From: Oceanobacillus sp. J11TS1
Lineage (GTDB): Bacteria; Bacillota; Bacilli; Bacillales; Amphibacillaceae
Direction: 5' to 3'
Length of the DNA: 64,000 nucleotides
Assembly (NCBI RefSeq): GCF_018333215.1
Contig: NZ_BORO01000005.1
Span: forward strand, 1 to 64,000
The position numbers were made by a program, and so were the translations under genes. Position 1 is the first letter of the stretch. Every line of letters begins with the position of its first letter. The notes under the pieces were generated by a model. It saw nothing but the letters and a program-made list of their open reading frames with translations. It made no database searches and was not told the DNA's origin. Of this stretch, positions 25,754 through 33,950 are shown piece after piece.

Positions 25754-26827
25754 ATGTCGTCTGAAACAATTCCGATACGTGAGGGAGAAGAACTTGACGT
25801 AAATAGTGTTGACTTATTTTTAAAGGAAAAAATACAAGATTTACCGGATAGTCCATTAACTATCAAGCAGTTTAGTGCCGGTCGTTCAAATTTGACTTAT
25901 TTGTTGAAAAAAGGAGATTGGGAAGCAGTATTAAGGCGGCCTCCCTTAGGTCCCATTCCTCCTAGAGCTCATGATATGGAAAGGGAGTTCTCTATTTTAA
26001 AGGAGATCCACCCGTTCTTCCCGCCAGCGCCAAAACCATATATTTGCGCGGATAAATCAAACATTATTATGGATAGCCCCTTCTTTATTATGGAAAGAAA
26101 ACATGGAATTGTACTGGATGAAAAATTTCCAAAACATGTTAAACCAACGGAACAGTTAGGTAGAAAAATATCAGAGAAAGCAGTTGATACTTTAGTAGCT
26201 TTGCATGCAATTGACTATACCCAAACGAAGTTAAAGGATATGACGATGCCTAAGGGGTTTATGGAAAGACAAGTGACGGGTTGGGTAAAGCGCTATGAAA
26301 GGGTAAAGACAGAGGAAGTAAAAGGCGTAGAAATACTGAAAGCCTGGATGATCAATAATATTCCGATATCATCCACGCCAACAATTATTCATTATGATTA
26401 TAAGTTAAATAACTTAATGTTCAACGAAGACTTTAGTGATATTATTGGTTTATTTGACTGGGAGATGACAACAGTTGGCGACCCTTTAGCTGACTTGGGG
26501 GTGGCGATGAGTTATTGGAGGGAAGCAAACGATTCTGATCTTCTAAAAAAGGGATTCGATGATGATCCTGTTACAACATACCCTGGTTTTATGACTAGAA
26601 ATGAATTTATGAATGCCTATGCAAGCAAGAGCGGAAGAAATGTACACAACATGGATTTTTATTTAACTTTCTCTTATTTTAAATTAGCAGTAATATGCCA
26701 GCAAATCTACTATCGTTGGAAAATAGGTCAAACGAAAGATTCAAGATTTCAAGAGTTAAATGACTATGTAAATAATTTAATTCAACATTCATTAGAGATG
26801 GCTTTAAAGTCAAATATTGGATCATAG
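25754..26827 (+). CDS. APH-fold phosphotransferase, ACAD10/11 kinase-domain type
   Basis: A 357-residue protein kinase-like enzyme. Segments in order: QFSAGRSNLTYLL (about 43-55, nucleotide loop), VLRRPPLG (Lys/Arg strand), IIHYDYKLNNLMFN (catalytic loop with Asp and Asn) and GLFDWEMTTVGDPLADLG (metal Asp). The order and wording match the N-terminal kinase domain of animal ACAD10/11 and LvaA-type bacterial kinases rather than drug-resistance enzymes. It would phosphorylate a 4-hydroxyacyl-CoA that the dehydrogenase at 21283 then converts. I chose ATG 25754 for its GAGGAGGGG. An upstream ATG (25718) overlaps the thioesterase. Confidence 0.82.
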   Translation: MSSETIPIREGEELDVNSVDLFLKEKIQDLPDSPLTIKQFSAGRSNLTYLLKKGDWEAVLRRPPLGPIPPRAHDMEREFSILKEIHPFFPPAPKPYICADKSNIIMDSPFFIMERKHGIVLDEKFPKHVKPTEQLGRKISEKAVDTLVALHAIDYTQTKLKDMTMPKGFMERQVTGWVKRYERVKTEEVKGVEILKAWMINNIPISSTPTIIHYDYKLNNLMFNEDFSDIIGLFDWEMTTVGDPLADLGVAMSYWREANDSDLLKKGFDDDPVTTYPGFMTRNEFMNAYASKSGRNVHNMDFYLTFSYFKLAVICQQIYYRWKIGQTKDSRFQELNDYVNNLIQHSLEMALKSNIGS

Positions 26828-26876
26828 GATGAATCGTTTTTAATAAAGAAGAGTGAACAATCATTTAGTTGAAGTT

Positions 26877-26960
26877 ATTCAAAAATCCCACTGGAAATGA
26901 CGATGCGTTAGCTTGTTTTTCCACGGCGGCTTTAGCCGACTTCGTCCTTTTTACCGGACG
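26877..26960 (-). repeat. Short copy of the modular intergenic repeat
   Basis: Read on the minus strand it runs AAAAAGGACGAAGTCGGCTAA, then GGAAAAACAAGCTAACG, then GTCATTTCC and TTTTTGAAT. The same blocks occur in the same order in the long copy at 62411-62746, without the roughly 250 bases between them. It lies in the 275-base gap between the kinase and comB genes. Confidence 0.65.
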
Positions 26961-27102
26961 TTCAGAGCACGCACTAATAAGTAATGAAGCTATTCTTTTT
27001 GTGATTATTTGATGTTCTGGAAGATCTTTCAGTGCAAATTGGAAGCACATTTCCAGAAGAGAAGATGGAATGATTCTACAATAAAGGAGTTGGTAGTAAG
27101 AC

Positions 27103-27822
27103 ATGAAAAAATGTCGGCTATGGTTAACGAAGGAAGAGATTGAACCAGAAATATTAAAGGGATCAACGGTAGTTGTCATCGATGTTCTTTTAGCAACAAC
27201 GACTCTGCTGACAATTATAGAAAGAGGTGCTAGAAGGGTCTTCCCGGTAGAAAGCATTGAGGATGCAAAGCGATTACATGAAGAATTAGGCGAATCTTCT
27301 ATCACTGGTGGAGAACAGCGTGGATTACCAATAGAAGGATTTACGCGTGGACACTTGCCAGAAGATTATCCTGCTGAATATGTAAAAGGTAAAGATGTGA
27401 TCTTTTTAACTACAAATGGTACAAAGGCTATTTGTAGAGCGAAGAATGCTGATAAAGTATTGATAGCAAATTTAAGAAATGCACCATCTGTAGCTAAATA
27501 TTTAAATACGTTAGAAGAGGAAGAAGTAAATATTATTTGTGCAGGGTCTGGCGGACATTTCTCTCTTGAAGACTTCTTATGCGCAAGTGTGATTATATCC
27601 GAAATGAACTTAGATAATGCTAAATATAATGATGCGGTTCGAATTGCTTTGGAACAACGATTCGACAATAAGGATAAGATTTATAAAGCTTTAGAAACAA
27701 GTAGAGTTGGTCGCGCTAGTCTAAGAAAAGGAATGGAAGAGCTCCTACGGTTTACTGGCGATGTTGGGGCATCAAATCAGATTGCGTTTGTTCAGGAGAG
27801 TGAATTAGTAGTATTACGTTAG
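27103..27822 (+). CDS. 2-phosphosulfolactate phosphatase family protein (ComB-like)
   Basis: A 239-residue member of the ComB family, Mg-dependent phosphatases that remove phosphate from 2-phosphosulfolactate. Typical segments are VVIDVLLATTTLL near 24, FLTTNGTKAI near 101 and GSGGHFSLEDFLCA near 148. No ComA (phosphosulfolactate synthase) is in the window. In spore-formers sulfolactate can be a spore compound, but the setting among acyl-CoA genes, near a kinase that makes phospho-acyl-CoA, leaves open another phosphatase role. That second idea is speculation. ATG 27103 follows AAAGGAG. Confidence 0.78.
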   Translation: MKKCRLWLTKEEIEPEILKGSTVVVIDVLLATTTLLTIIERGARRVFPVESIEDAKRLHEELGESSITGGEQRGLPIEGFTRGHLPEDYPAEYVKGKDVIFLTTNGTKAICRAKNADKVLIANLRNAPSVAKYLNTLEEEEVNIICAGSGGHFSLEDFLCASVIISEMNLDNAKYNDAVRIALEQRFDNKDKIYKALETSRVGRASLRKGMEELLRFTGDVGASNQIAFVQESELVVLR

Positions 27823-28228
27823 TTATTTTATACGTGTGTTCTTTTTTGATATATTTTCAGATTATTCGTCAAATATATAAAATTTCGTATTATGAGCTGG
27901 CGTATTTTCTGAAAGGTCTTCTTTTGGAGGGAGAATTATATAAGAAGATTAAAAGTAAGCAATTTAGGAAAGTCGACAGATATATAAATTGTAAGATGAT
28001 CCAAGACCCATTGCATGCCAATAAAGCCTTGTTTGAAGAAGAGGCAAATTCGATGAACTTTTTTGGTATTTTACATCTACTGATTTTAAATTAGCAGTTC
28101 TTTTTCATTGAATATATTTTATGTGGAAAAACAGGAAGAGGTCGAAAGGTTTAACAACCATCTAATTTAGGATGCATTTGAGATGGCTGGTAAGCGTTAA
28201 TAAAATAAAAAGGATTGGAGCGAGGTAA
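27823..28228. other. 406-base gap without a convincing gene
   Basis: AT-rich. It holds an 86-codon frame (27834-28094) without a ribosome site or recognisable family. Its last third (DPLHANKALFEEEANSMN) looks protein-like and may be eroded coding sequence. Near the end, ACCATCT (about 28158) and AGATGGCTGGT form an imperfect inverted repeat about 45 bases before the next gene, a possible operator. Confidence 0.4.
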
Positions 28229-29008
28229 ATGGAATCAACAAAAACGAAACATTTATTGGTAGAAGTAAAAAAAGGGGTAATGCAACTCACCCTAAATCGA
28301 CCGGAAAGTCTAAACGCATTTAGTCCGGATATGATTAGTGGTCTAAAAGAAGCGATAAAACAAGCTAAAGAGAATGAGAAGATTCGTGTAGTTTTGCTTA
28401 CAGGTGCGGGTCGTGCGTTTAGTGCCGGTGGAGATGTTAAAGGTATGGGGAAAAAGGAACCTATAGGGACATATGACCATATCGGAAAACTAAATGAATT
28501 AATTCTTTCTATGAAAGATTTGGAGAAACCGATTATAGCAGCTGTTCATGGATATGCTGCGGGTGCAGGTTTTAATTTAGCCTTGGCATGTGACCTTATT
28601 CTAGCAGCAGATGATAGTAAATTTATTATGAGTTTTTCAAATGTGGGTTTAATCTCTGATGGCGGGGGATTATATTTCCTTCCAAGATTAGTAGGAGCCT
28701 ATCGAGCAAAAGAATTATTCTTTAAGGCAGAACCGTTAAACGTGGAAGAAGCACATTCTTTAGGAATAGTAAATCAAGTCTACCCATCAGATGAATTTCA
28801 GGCCAGTGTTGCTTTATACGCTGAGAAAATCTCTTCTGGACCCTCGACAGCGTATGGGTTTATAAAAAAAATCGTAAATCAATCATTTCATTCTAGTTTG
28901 GAGGACATTCTTGAGCAGGAACGGGTTACACAAGCTACATTGGTTACAACTGATGATCATTATGAAGGAGTAACTGCATTTAAAGAAAAGAGAAAGCCCA
29001 ACTTTTAA
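28229..29008 (+). CDS. Enoyl-CoA hydratase/isomerase family protein
   Basis: A 259-residue crotonase-fold enzyme. The oxyanion-hole motifs AFSAGGDVKGM (64-73) and GYAAGAGFNLALACD (108-122) are intact. The two catalytic Glu of standard hydratases are missing. Instead Asp145 in GLISDGGG occupies the place used by PaaG-type isomerases. A double-bond isomerase role would fit a pathway in which the ACAD10/11-type reaction leaves a misplaced double bond, but a hydratase cannot be ruled out. ATG 28229 follows GGAGCGAGG. It stands alone between a gap and the transporter operon. Confidence 0.85.
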   Translation: MESTKTKHLLVEVKKGVMQLTLNRPESLNAFSPDMISGLKEAIKQAKENEKIRVVLLTGAGRAFSAGGDVKGMGKKEPIGTYDHIGKLNELILSMKDLEKPIIAAVHGYAAGAGFNLALACDLILAADDSKFIMSFSNVGLISDGGGLYFLPRLVGAYRAKELFFKAEPLNVEEAHSLGIVNQVYPSDEFQASVALYAEKISSGPSTAYGFIKKIVNQSFHSSLEDILEQERVTQATLVTTDDHYEGVTAFKEKRKPNF

Positions 29009-29114
29009 TAATAAGTAAATATCTCTGTTGCTCTATTTTTGAAGCGGATCTAAATTCCTGTAAAAATATTATTAATAATATTATAGAGAACGTGAATAGA
29101 TTTTAACAATTAAA

Positions 29115-29128
29115 TGTAATCGCTTCCG
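29115..29128 (+). promoter_or_regulatory. cre-like site upstream of livH
   Basis: TGTAATCGCTTCCG fits TGNAANCGNWWNCA except for the last base. It lies about 75 bases before livH. An 18-base perfect AT palindrome (AATATTATTAATAATATT, 29065-29082) lies just upstream. Confidence 0.4.
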
Positions 29129-29201
29129 TTAGTGACAGGGCGTTGTTAAAAGTAGAATTTATTATCAAATAGTTCGTAAAAATATGGAGGTGAAATAAGT
29201 T

Positions 29202-30065
29202 ATGGAGATCCTAATTCAGCAACTTTTTAACGGCCTAACAATAGGCAGTATTTATAGTTTAGTTGCATTAGGTTTAACCCTCGTATACGGAATATTGCAT
29301 ATTCCTAATTTTGCTCACGGTGCAATTTATATGATCGGTGGTTATATTACATTGACTATGATGACGTATGTTGGGGTTAACTATTGGATTTCTATTGCTG
29401 TGAGTATTATTGTTGTCGGGGTTCTTAGTGTGTTAATGGAGAGACTTGTGTTCCATCCATTAAGAAATACGATAATAATTAATAATAAAATCGCTGCGAT
29501 CGGAATTTTATTATTTTTAGAAGCATTAGCCCAATTGATATGGGGGGCGGATTTTCGCCAAATGTCTTCACCCTATAACCAAGTCCTGAATCTATTTGGT
29601 GTCACTTTTACAGTGCAAAGACTCCTGATAATTGTTGCAGCAATAGTTGTAATGGTTTTACTATATCTTTTCTTGAAAAAGACTTTTATTGGTAGAACGA
29701 TTATTGCGATGTCCCAAAATCGGGAAGGTGCATTTTTAGTTGGGATAAATGCTAATAAGGTAGCCATGTTAACTTTCTTTGTTGCTGGTGCTTTAGCTGC
29801 TATCGCGGCATCACTGACATCACCTATTAATCTCGTATTTCCGGGTATGGGTCACCTTGTAATACTTAAAGCCTTTGTCATTATCATCATTGGTGGAATG
29901 GGTAGCATACCTGGAGCAATATTAGGTGGTTATTTACTAGGATTTACTGAGAGTATTGGAGCAACTTATATATCCGGGGATTACAAGGACATCATTGCTT
30001 TTATACTGCTCATCATCATTTTAACAATTAAACCGAATGGGATATTTGCAAAGGGGGAGCATTAA
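29202..30065 (+). CDS. livH: Branched-chain amino acid-type ABC transporter permease LivH
   Basis: Membrane permease of 287 residues with about eight helices. The opening FNGLTIGSIYSLVALGLTLV and GILHIPNFAHGAIYMIGGY are the LivH signature, and GGMGSIPGAILGGYLLG is the loop that contacts the ATPase. ATG 29202 follows TGGAGGTG. It begins a five-gene importer operon (livH, M, G, F, J) with overlaps or gaps of 0 to 70 bases. The Liv family also imports aromatic acids, urea and carboxylates, so the position in this acyl-CoA island suggests uptake of the pathway's acid rather than leucine. Confidence 0.9.
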   Translation: MEILIQQLFNGLTIGSIYSLVALGLTLVYGILHIPNFAHGAIYMIGGYITLTMMTYVGVNYWISIAVSIIVVGVLSVLMERLVFHPLRNTIIINNKIAAIGILLFLEALAQLIWGADFRQMSSPYNQVLNLFGVTFTVQRLLIIVAAIVVMVLLYLFLKKTFIGRTIIAMSQNREGAFLVGINANKVAMLTFFVAGALAAIAASLTSPINLVFPGMGHLVILKAFVIIIIGGMGSIPGAILGGYLLGFTESIGATYISGDYKDIIAFILLIIILTIKPNGIFAKGEH

Positions 30066-31064
30066 ATGCCAAAGAAATTTGAAAAATATATTGTCATTTT
30101 CTTTATCGTATTGGCAATAATCTTCCCGCTAATTACTCAAAATGATTATTATATTCATATCATGACTTTAGCGTTTATATGGAGCATTGCGGTTTATGGT
30201 TTAAATTTGTTGGCAGGTTATACTGGATACTTATCACTTGCGCATGCAGGATTCTTTGCAATTGGTGCGTATGCTGTAGGATTATTAACCGTAAAAATAG
30301 AAATGGGATTTTGGGTTGCTTTTATTCTAGCTCCAATTATTACAGCTGTTATTGGTTTTTTTATAGGTATCATTTCACTTAGAACGAAGGAGCACTATTT
30401 TGCAATCTATACGCTGTGTGTAGGGTACGTAATCTATTTAATTATTGATAAGTGGGACAGCTTAACAGAAGGTGTTCGTGGTTTGATGGGAATACCTGCT
30501 CCAGCAAATATTGGGCCCATTTCATTTACTACACCATTATCACAATATTATCTTGTATTAGCGATATTGCTACTCGTCATTTTTATTATTTATCGCATAA
30601 TTAATTCCTTGGTTGGTAGAACGTTTATCGCTATTCGAAATAGTGAACCGCTCGCACTTTCTTTAGGAATCTCTACAATTAAAAATAAATTACTGTCATT
30701 TGTGCTTTCCACCTTTTTTGCAGGGTTAGCAGGAGCACTCTACGCAAGTTTTGTTCGCTTTTTAGGGCCAGATATAGCATCGACTGCGATCACATTTGAT
30801 TTATTAATGTATTTAATTGTAGGAGGAATTGGCACACTCTTTGGACCGATTGTCGGAACTACCCTTATCGTATGGATTTCACAGAACCTGCAGTTCTTAC
30901 AAGATTATCGAATGCTCATATTCGGTCCTTTATTAACGATACTAATTATCTTTGCACCTAGAGGGATAATGGGCATTATTGGTGATTGGAAAGTAAAATC
31001 TAGTGAAAAGAAAAGAAATAAAGAAGCACAGAAATCCCAATCCGAGTTAAAAAAAGAGGCGTAG
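30066..31064 (+). CDS. livM: Branched-chain amino acid-type ABC transporter permease LivM
   Basis: A 332-residue permease that pairs with LivH. About ten hydrophobic segments. The motif GYTGYLSLAHAGFFAIGAY (near 52) is diagnostic and GGIGTLFGPIVG near 258 is the ATPase-coupling loop. The C-terminus is a polar, lysine-rich tail of about 25 residues. It starts directly after the livH stop with no spacer. Confidence 0.9.
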   Translation: MPKKFEKYIVIFFIVLAIIFPLITQNDYYIHIMTLAFIWSIAVYGLNLLAGYTGYLSLAHAGFFAIGAYAVGLLTVKIEMGFWVAFILAPIITAVIGFFIGIISLRTKEHYFAIYTLCVGYVIYLIIDKWDSLTEGVRGLMGIPAPANIGPISFTTPLSQYYLVLAILLLVIFIIYRIINSLVGRTFIAIRNSEPLALSLGISTIKNKLLSFVLSTFFAGLAGALYASFVRFLGPDIASTAITFDLLMYLIVGGIGTLFGPIVGTTLIVWISQNLQFLQDYRMLIFGPLLTILIIFAPRGIMGIIGDWKVKSSEKKRNKEAQKSQSELKKEA

Positions 31065-31076
31065 GAAGGTGAGAAA

Positions 31077-31841
31077 ATGTATTTAGCGACAAAACAATTA
31101 ACCAAACAATTTGGGGGGCTTCATGCAGTGAATGAAGTTGATTTCACTGTCGAAAAGGGTAAAATTAATGCAATTATCGGTCCCAATGGTGCTGGTAAGT
31201 CAACGTTCTTTAATTTGATAAGCGGGGTACACAAACCAAGCTCTGGACAAGTGATTTTTAAAAATGTGGATATCTCTAATCTCCCCTCCAACAAAATAGC
31301 AAAACTAGGTGTGGCGCGAACATTTCAAACGACAAATCTGTTTGAAAAGTCAACGGTTTTTGAGAATGTTATTGTCGGTCATCGTCTAAGAACGAACTCA
31401 AATCTCTTTGACGCCATTTTTAGAACAAAACGATTACAGCAGGAAGAAGAAAGATCGAAAGAAAAGGCGCTTGAGGTGTTAGATTTTGTCGGGTTAACGA
31501 AGTCTGCTGAGAGAGTAGTTGCAAATATCTCTCAAGAGGAGAAAAAAAGAGTTGCCTTTGCGCTTGCATTAGCAACTAATCCAGAAATCGTATTTCTTGA
31601 CGAACCTACTGCTGGAGTGAACCCAGATGAAACGGAGGAGCTATCTTCGTTGATTGTTAAGATGAAGGAAAGAGGAATTACCGTGTGTCTCATCGAGCAT
31701 AAAATGCAAATGATCATGGAAATGGCCGATAAGATTATGGTTTTAAACTATGGTAAGAAAATTGCTGAAGGTACGCCTAATGAAATAAATAATAATGAAC
31801 AAGTAATCGAAGCATATTTAGGGAGGAGTGCTAGTGCTTAG
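31077..31841 (+). CDS. livG: ABC transporter ATP-binding protein LivG
   Basis: A 254-residue ATPase. Walker A GPNGAGKS is near 36-43, the Q-loop at FQTTNLF and Walker B VFLDEPTAGVNPDE near 178, followed by the switch His in IEHKMQMI. The ABC signature, normally LSYGQQ or LSGGQ, reads ISQEEKKR here. That departs from the consensus but is flanked by normal sequence, so it may be a subfamily variant. It shares eight bases with livF, which suggests coupled translation. Confidence 0.88.
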   Translation: MYLATKQLTKQFGGLHAVNEVDFTVEKGKINAIIGPNGAGKSTFFNLISGVHKPSSGQVIFKNVDISNLPSNKIAKLGVARTFQTTNLFEKSTVFENVIVGHRLRTNSNLFDAIFRTKRLQQEEERSKEKALEVLDFVGLTKSAERVVANISQEEKKRVAFALALATNPEIVFLDEPTAGVNPDETEELSSLIVKMKERGITVCLIEHKMQMIMEMADKIMVLNYGKKIAEGTPNEINNNEQVIEAYLGRSASA

Positions 31842-32541
31842 TTTAAAGAATGTAACCGTTAAATACGGAGCCTATGCTGCAGTTCACGAGGTGAATATTA
31901 AAGTCGAGCAAGGACAGATTGTTGTATTATTGGGTGCGAATGGAGCAGGGAAAAGTACAACATTTCGTGCTATTAGTGGTTTAAGTAAACCAGCGTCAGG
32001 AGAGATATTATTTGAAGAAAAATCTATAAGTGGAATTTCACCAGATAAGATTGTCCAATCAGGAATTGTTCAATGTGCTGAGGATAGAAAACTATTTCCG
32101 CAAATGACTGTTCAGGAGAACTTGGTCATGGGTGCTTATGTACAACGGAAAAACAAAAAAAAGATGAAGCAGACGATGGATGAAGTCTTTGAATTATTTC
32201 CAATACTTTATGAAAAAAGAAATGATCAAGCTGGTTCTATGAGTGGTGGGCAACAACAGATGCTAGCTATCGGAAGATCATTAATGTCTAAGCCAAAATT
32301 AATGCTGCTTGATGAGCCTTCAATTGGCTTAGCGCCATTAATTGTTGAACAGATGTTTGAAAGTATACAATTAATTAATAAAGAAGGTACCACGATTCTT
32401 CTAGCAGAACAAAATGCAAACGCTGCATTAAACATAGCGGATAAAGGGTATGTGTATGAGAATGGAAAAATTGTAGTGCAAGGGAGCTCAAAGGAGTTAT
32501 TTTCAAATGAGGAAGTTAGAAAGGCTTATATTGGTGCATAA
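31834..32541 (+). CDS. livF: ABC transporter ATP-binding protein LivF
   Basis: A 235-residue ATPase partner of LivG. Walker A GANGAGKS near 36, a regular signature MSGGQQQ near 135 and Walker B LMLLDEPSIGL near 155 are all intact. I chose GTG 31834 because GGGAGGAG lies seven bases upstream. A GTG six bases earlier is possible. With LivG's odd signature, one of the two composite ATP sites would be canonical and one modified, a pattern seen in other asymmetric ABC systems. Confidence 0.88.
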   Translation: MLSLKNVTVKYGAYAAVHEVNIKVEQGQIVVLLGANGAGKSTTFRAISGLSKPASGEILFEEKSISGISPDKIVQSGIVQCAEDRKLFPQMTVQENLVMGAYVQRKNKKKMKQTMDEVFELFPILYEKRNDQAGSMSGGQQQMLAIGRSLMSKPKLMLLDEPSIGLAPLIVEQMFESIQLINKEGTTILLAEQNANAALNIADKGYVYENGKIVVQGSSKELFSNEEVRKAYIGA

Positions 32542-32611
32542 AAATTCCGTCTTTATACACTTGCGGAAGATTGAAAATTTTAAATTTAATGATAAGAATG
32601 GAGGTAAGAAT

Positions 32612-33808
32612 ATGAGAAAAAGCAAAATCATCATGCTAATGTTTATAACATTACTTGCTGTTAGCCTGGCTGGCTGTATCGACGGCAGTGGAAAAACCGA
32701 AGAAAGTGAAGGAAGTACAGGAAGTACAGGTGGAGAGAATGTTGTCAATATTGGTTATAGCGGGCCATTAAGTGGGGCAGCTGCTTACTATGGGGAGAAT
32801 ACATTAAATGGTTTAAAGATGGCAGCAGAAGAAATTAATGAAACGGGATTTGAGGTGGATGGGGAGACATATAAATTAAACATTATTGGTCTTGACGATA
32901 AATATTTACCTAATGAAACAGCTGCCAATGCAAGAAGGTTAGTTCAAGAAAATAATACACCGATTATTTTCACACCTCATAGCGGTGGGATATACGCCCT
33001 TCAAGTATTTAATGAGCAAGAAAACTTCCTTATAGGAGCTTATTCAAGCGAACCAGCTATAACAGAAGGAGGGAATTCGTTAACTGTTAGAATACCACCG
33101 AGTTATCATGGTTATGTAGAGCCATTCACGGAATATTCGATGGAACGATTTGGAAAGAAACTTGCAGCTATCCCACCAGTAACGCAGTATGGTCAAGATT
33201 GGGCAGAAGAATTAATCCCACATTGGGAAGAACAGGGAGGAGAAGTTGTTTACGAATCATATGTGGATTTTTCTAAGGATACCGATTTCTTTACACTTTT
33301 AACAAATGCTTTAGAGGGAGATCCAGATGTGCTTTTTATCGGTGGACCTTCCGAGCCAACAGCAAATATTGCTATGCAGGCTAGAGAGTTAGGGTTTGAA
33401 GGCGGGTTTATTATTATGGATCAAGCGAAATTAGATGAAATGAAGAATATAACTGAAATCTTTGAACCATTAGAAGGGTCAATTGGTACCGTACCATTAA
33501 TTTATTCAGACTATCCTGGAACAGATGAATTTGTTGAAAAATATAGAGAAAAATTTGGGAAAGATCCCGGATCTGAGGCAGGATTCCATTATGTTTCCAT
33601 GTACATCTTTGTAGAGGCAATGAAAGCTGCCGGAAATGTTGAGGATGCTAAAGTAATTCACGAAAATATTCAAGCGGGTTTAGACGCTTTGCCTGACGAT
33701 AAAAAGGTGTATGAAATTCCAAGTATAGATGAAAATGGCGCATTTGAAATTCCTACAAGAATTAGTACGGTTGAGGATGGAGAGATAGTTTCTACTGATA
33801 TAAAATAA
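32612..33808 (+). CDS. ABC transporter substrate-binding lipoprotein (LivJ type)
   Basis: A 398-residue extracytoplasmic receptor. A lipoprotein signal peptide ends in SLAGC (Cys22 lipidated), followed by a Ser/Gly/Glu-rich linker. The periplasmic-binding fold starts at NIGYSGPLSGAAAYYG, as in amino-acid and aromatic-acid receptors of the Liv group. ATG 32612 follows TGGAGG. It is the last gene of the importer operon and ends at a hairpin terminator. Which acid it binds is unknown. Confidence 0.9.
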   Translation: MRKSKIIMLMFITLLAVSLAGCIDGSGKTEESEGSTGSTGGENVVNIGYSGPLSGAAAYYGENTLNGLKMAAEEINETGFEVDGETYKLNIIGLDDKYLPNETAANARRLVQENNTPIIFTPHSGGIYALQVFNEQENFLIGAYSSEPAITEGGNSLTVRIPPSYHGYVEPFTEYSMERFGKKLAAIPPVTQYGQDWAEELIPHWEEQGGEVVYESYVDFSKDTDFFTLLTNALEGDPDVLFIGGPSEPTANIAMQARELGFEGGFIIMDQAKLDEMKNITEIFEPLEGSIGTVPLIYSDYPGTDEFVEKYREKFGKDPGSEAGFHYVSMYIFVEAMKAAGNVEDAKVIHENIQAGLDALPDDKKVYEIPSIDENGAFEIPTRISTVEDGEIVSTDIK

Positions 33809-33830
33809 TTTCGGTATGAAGTATAGAAAG

Positions 33831-33858
33831 AAAAGTCAGTGGATATATACTGGCTTTT
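33831..33858 (+). terminator. Terminator of the liv operon
   Basis: AAAAGTCAGT and ACTGGCTTTT pair with one G-T wobble around an eight-base loop. Confidence 0.75.
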
Positions 33859-33950
33859 CGCTTCTTTGCAAGTGTTCTACGTGTTTAAACGGATTATGTT
33901 TTAGAAGAATTAATTATAAACGATAAGCTCTACAAAGAAGGAGAGATAAT

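Noticed and set aside
27834-28094. 86-codon frame as a gene
   Set aside because: No ribosome site, AT-rich first half and no recognisable family, so I listed the stretch as a gap.
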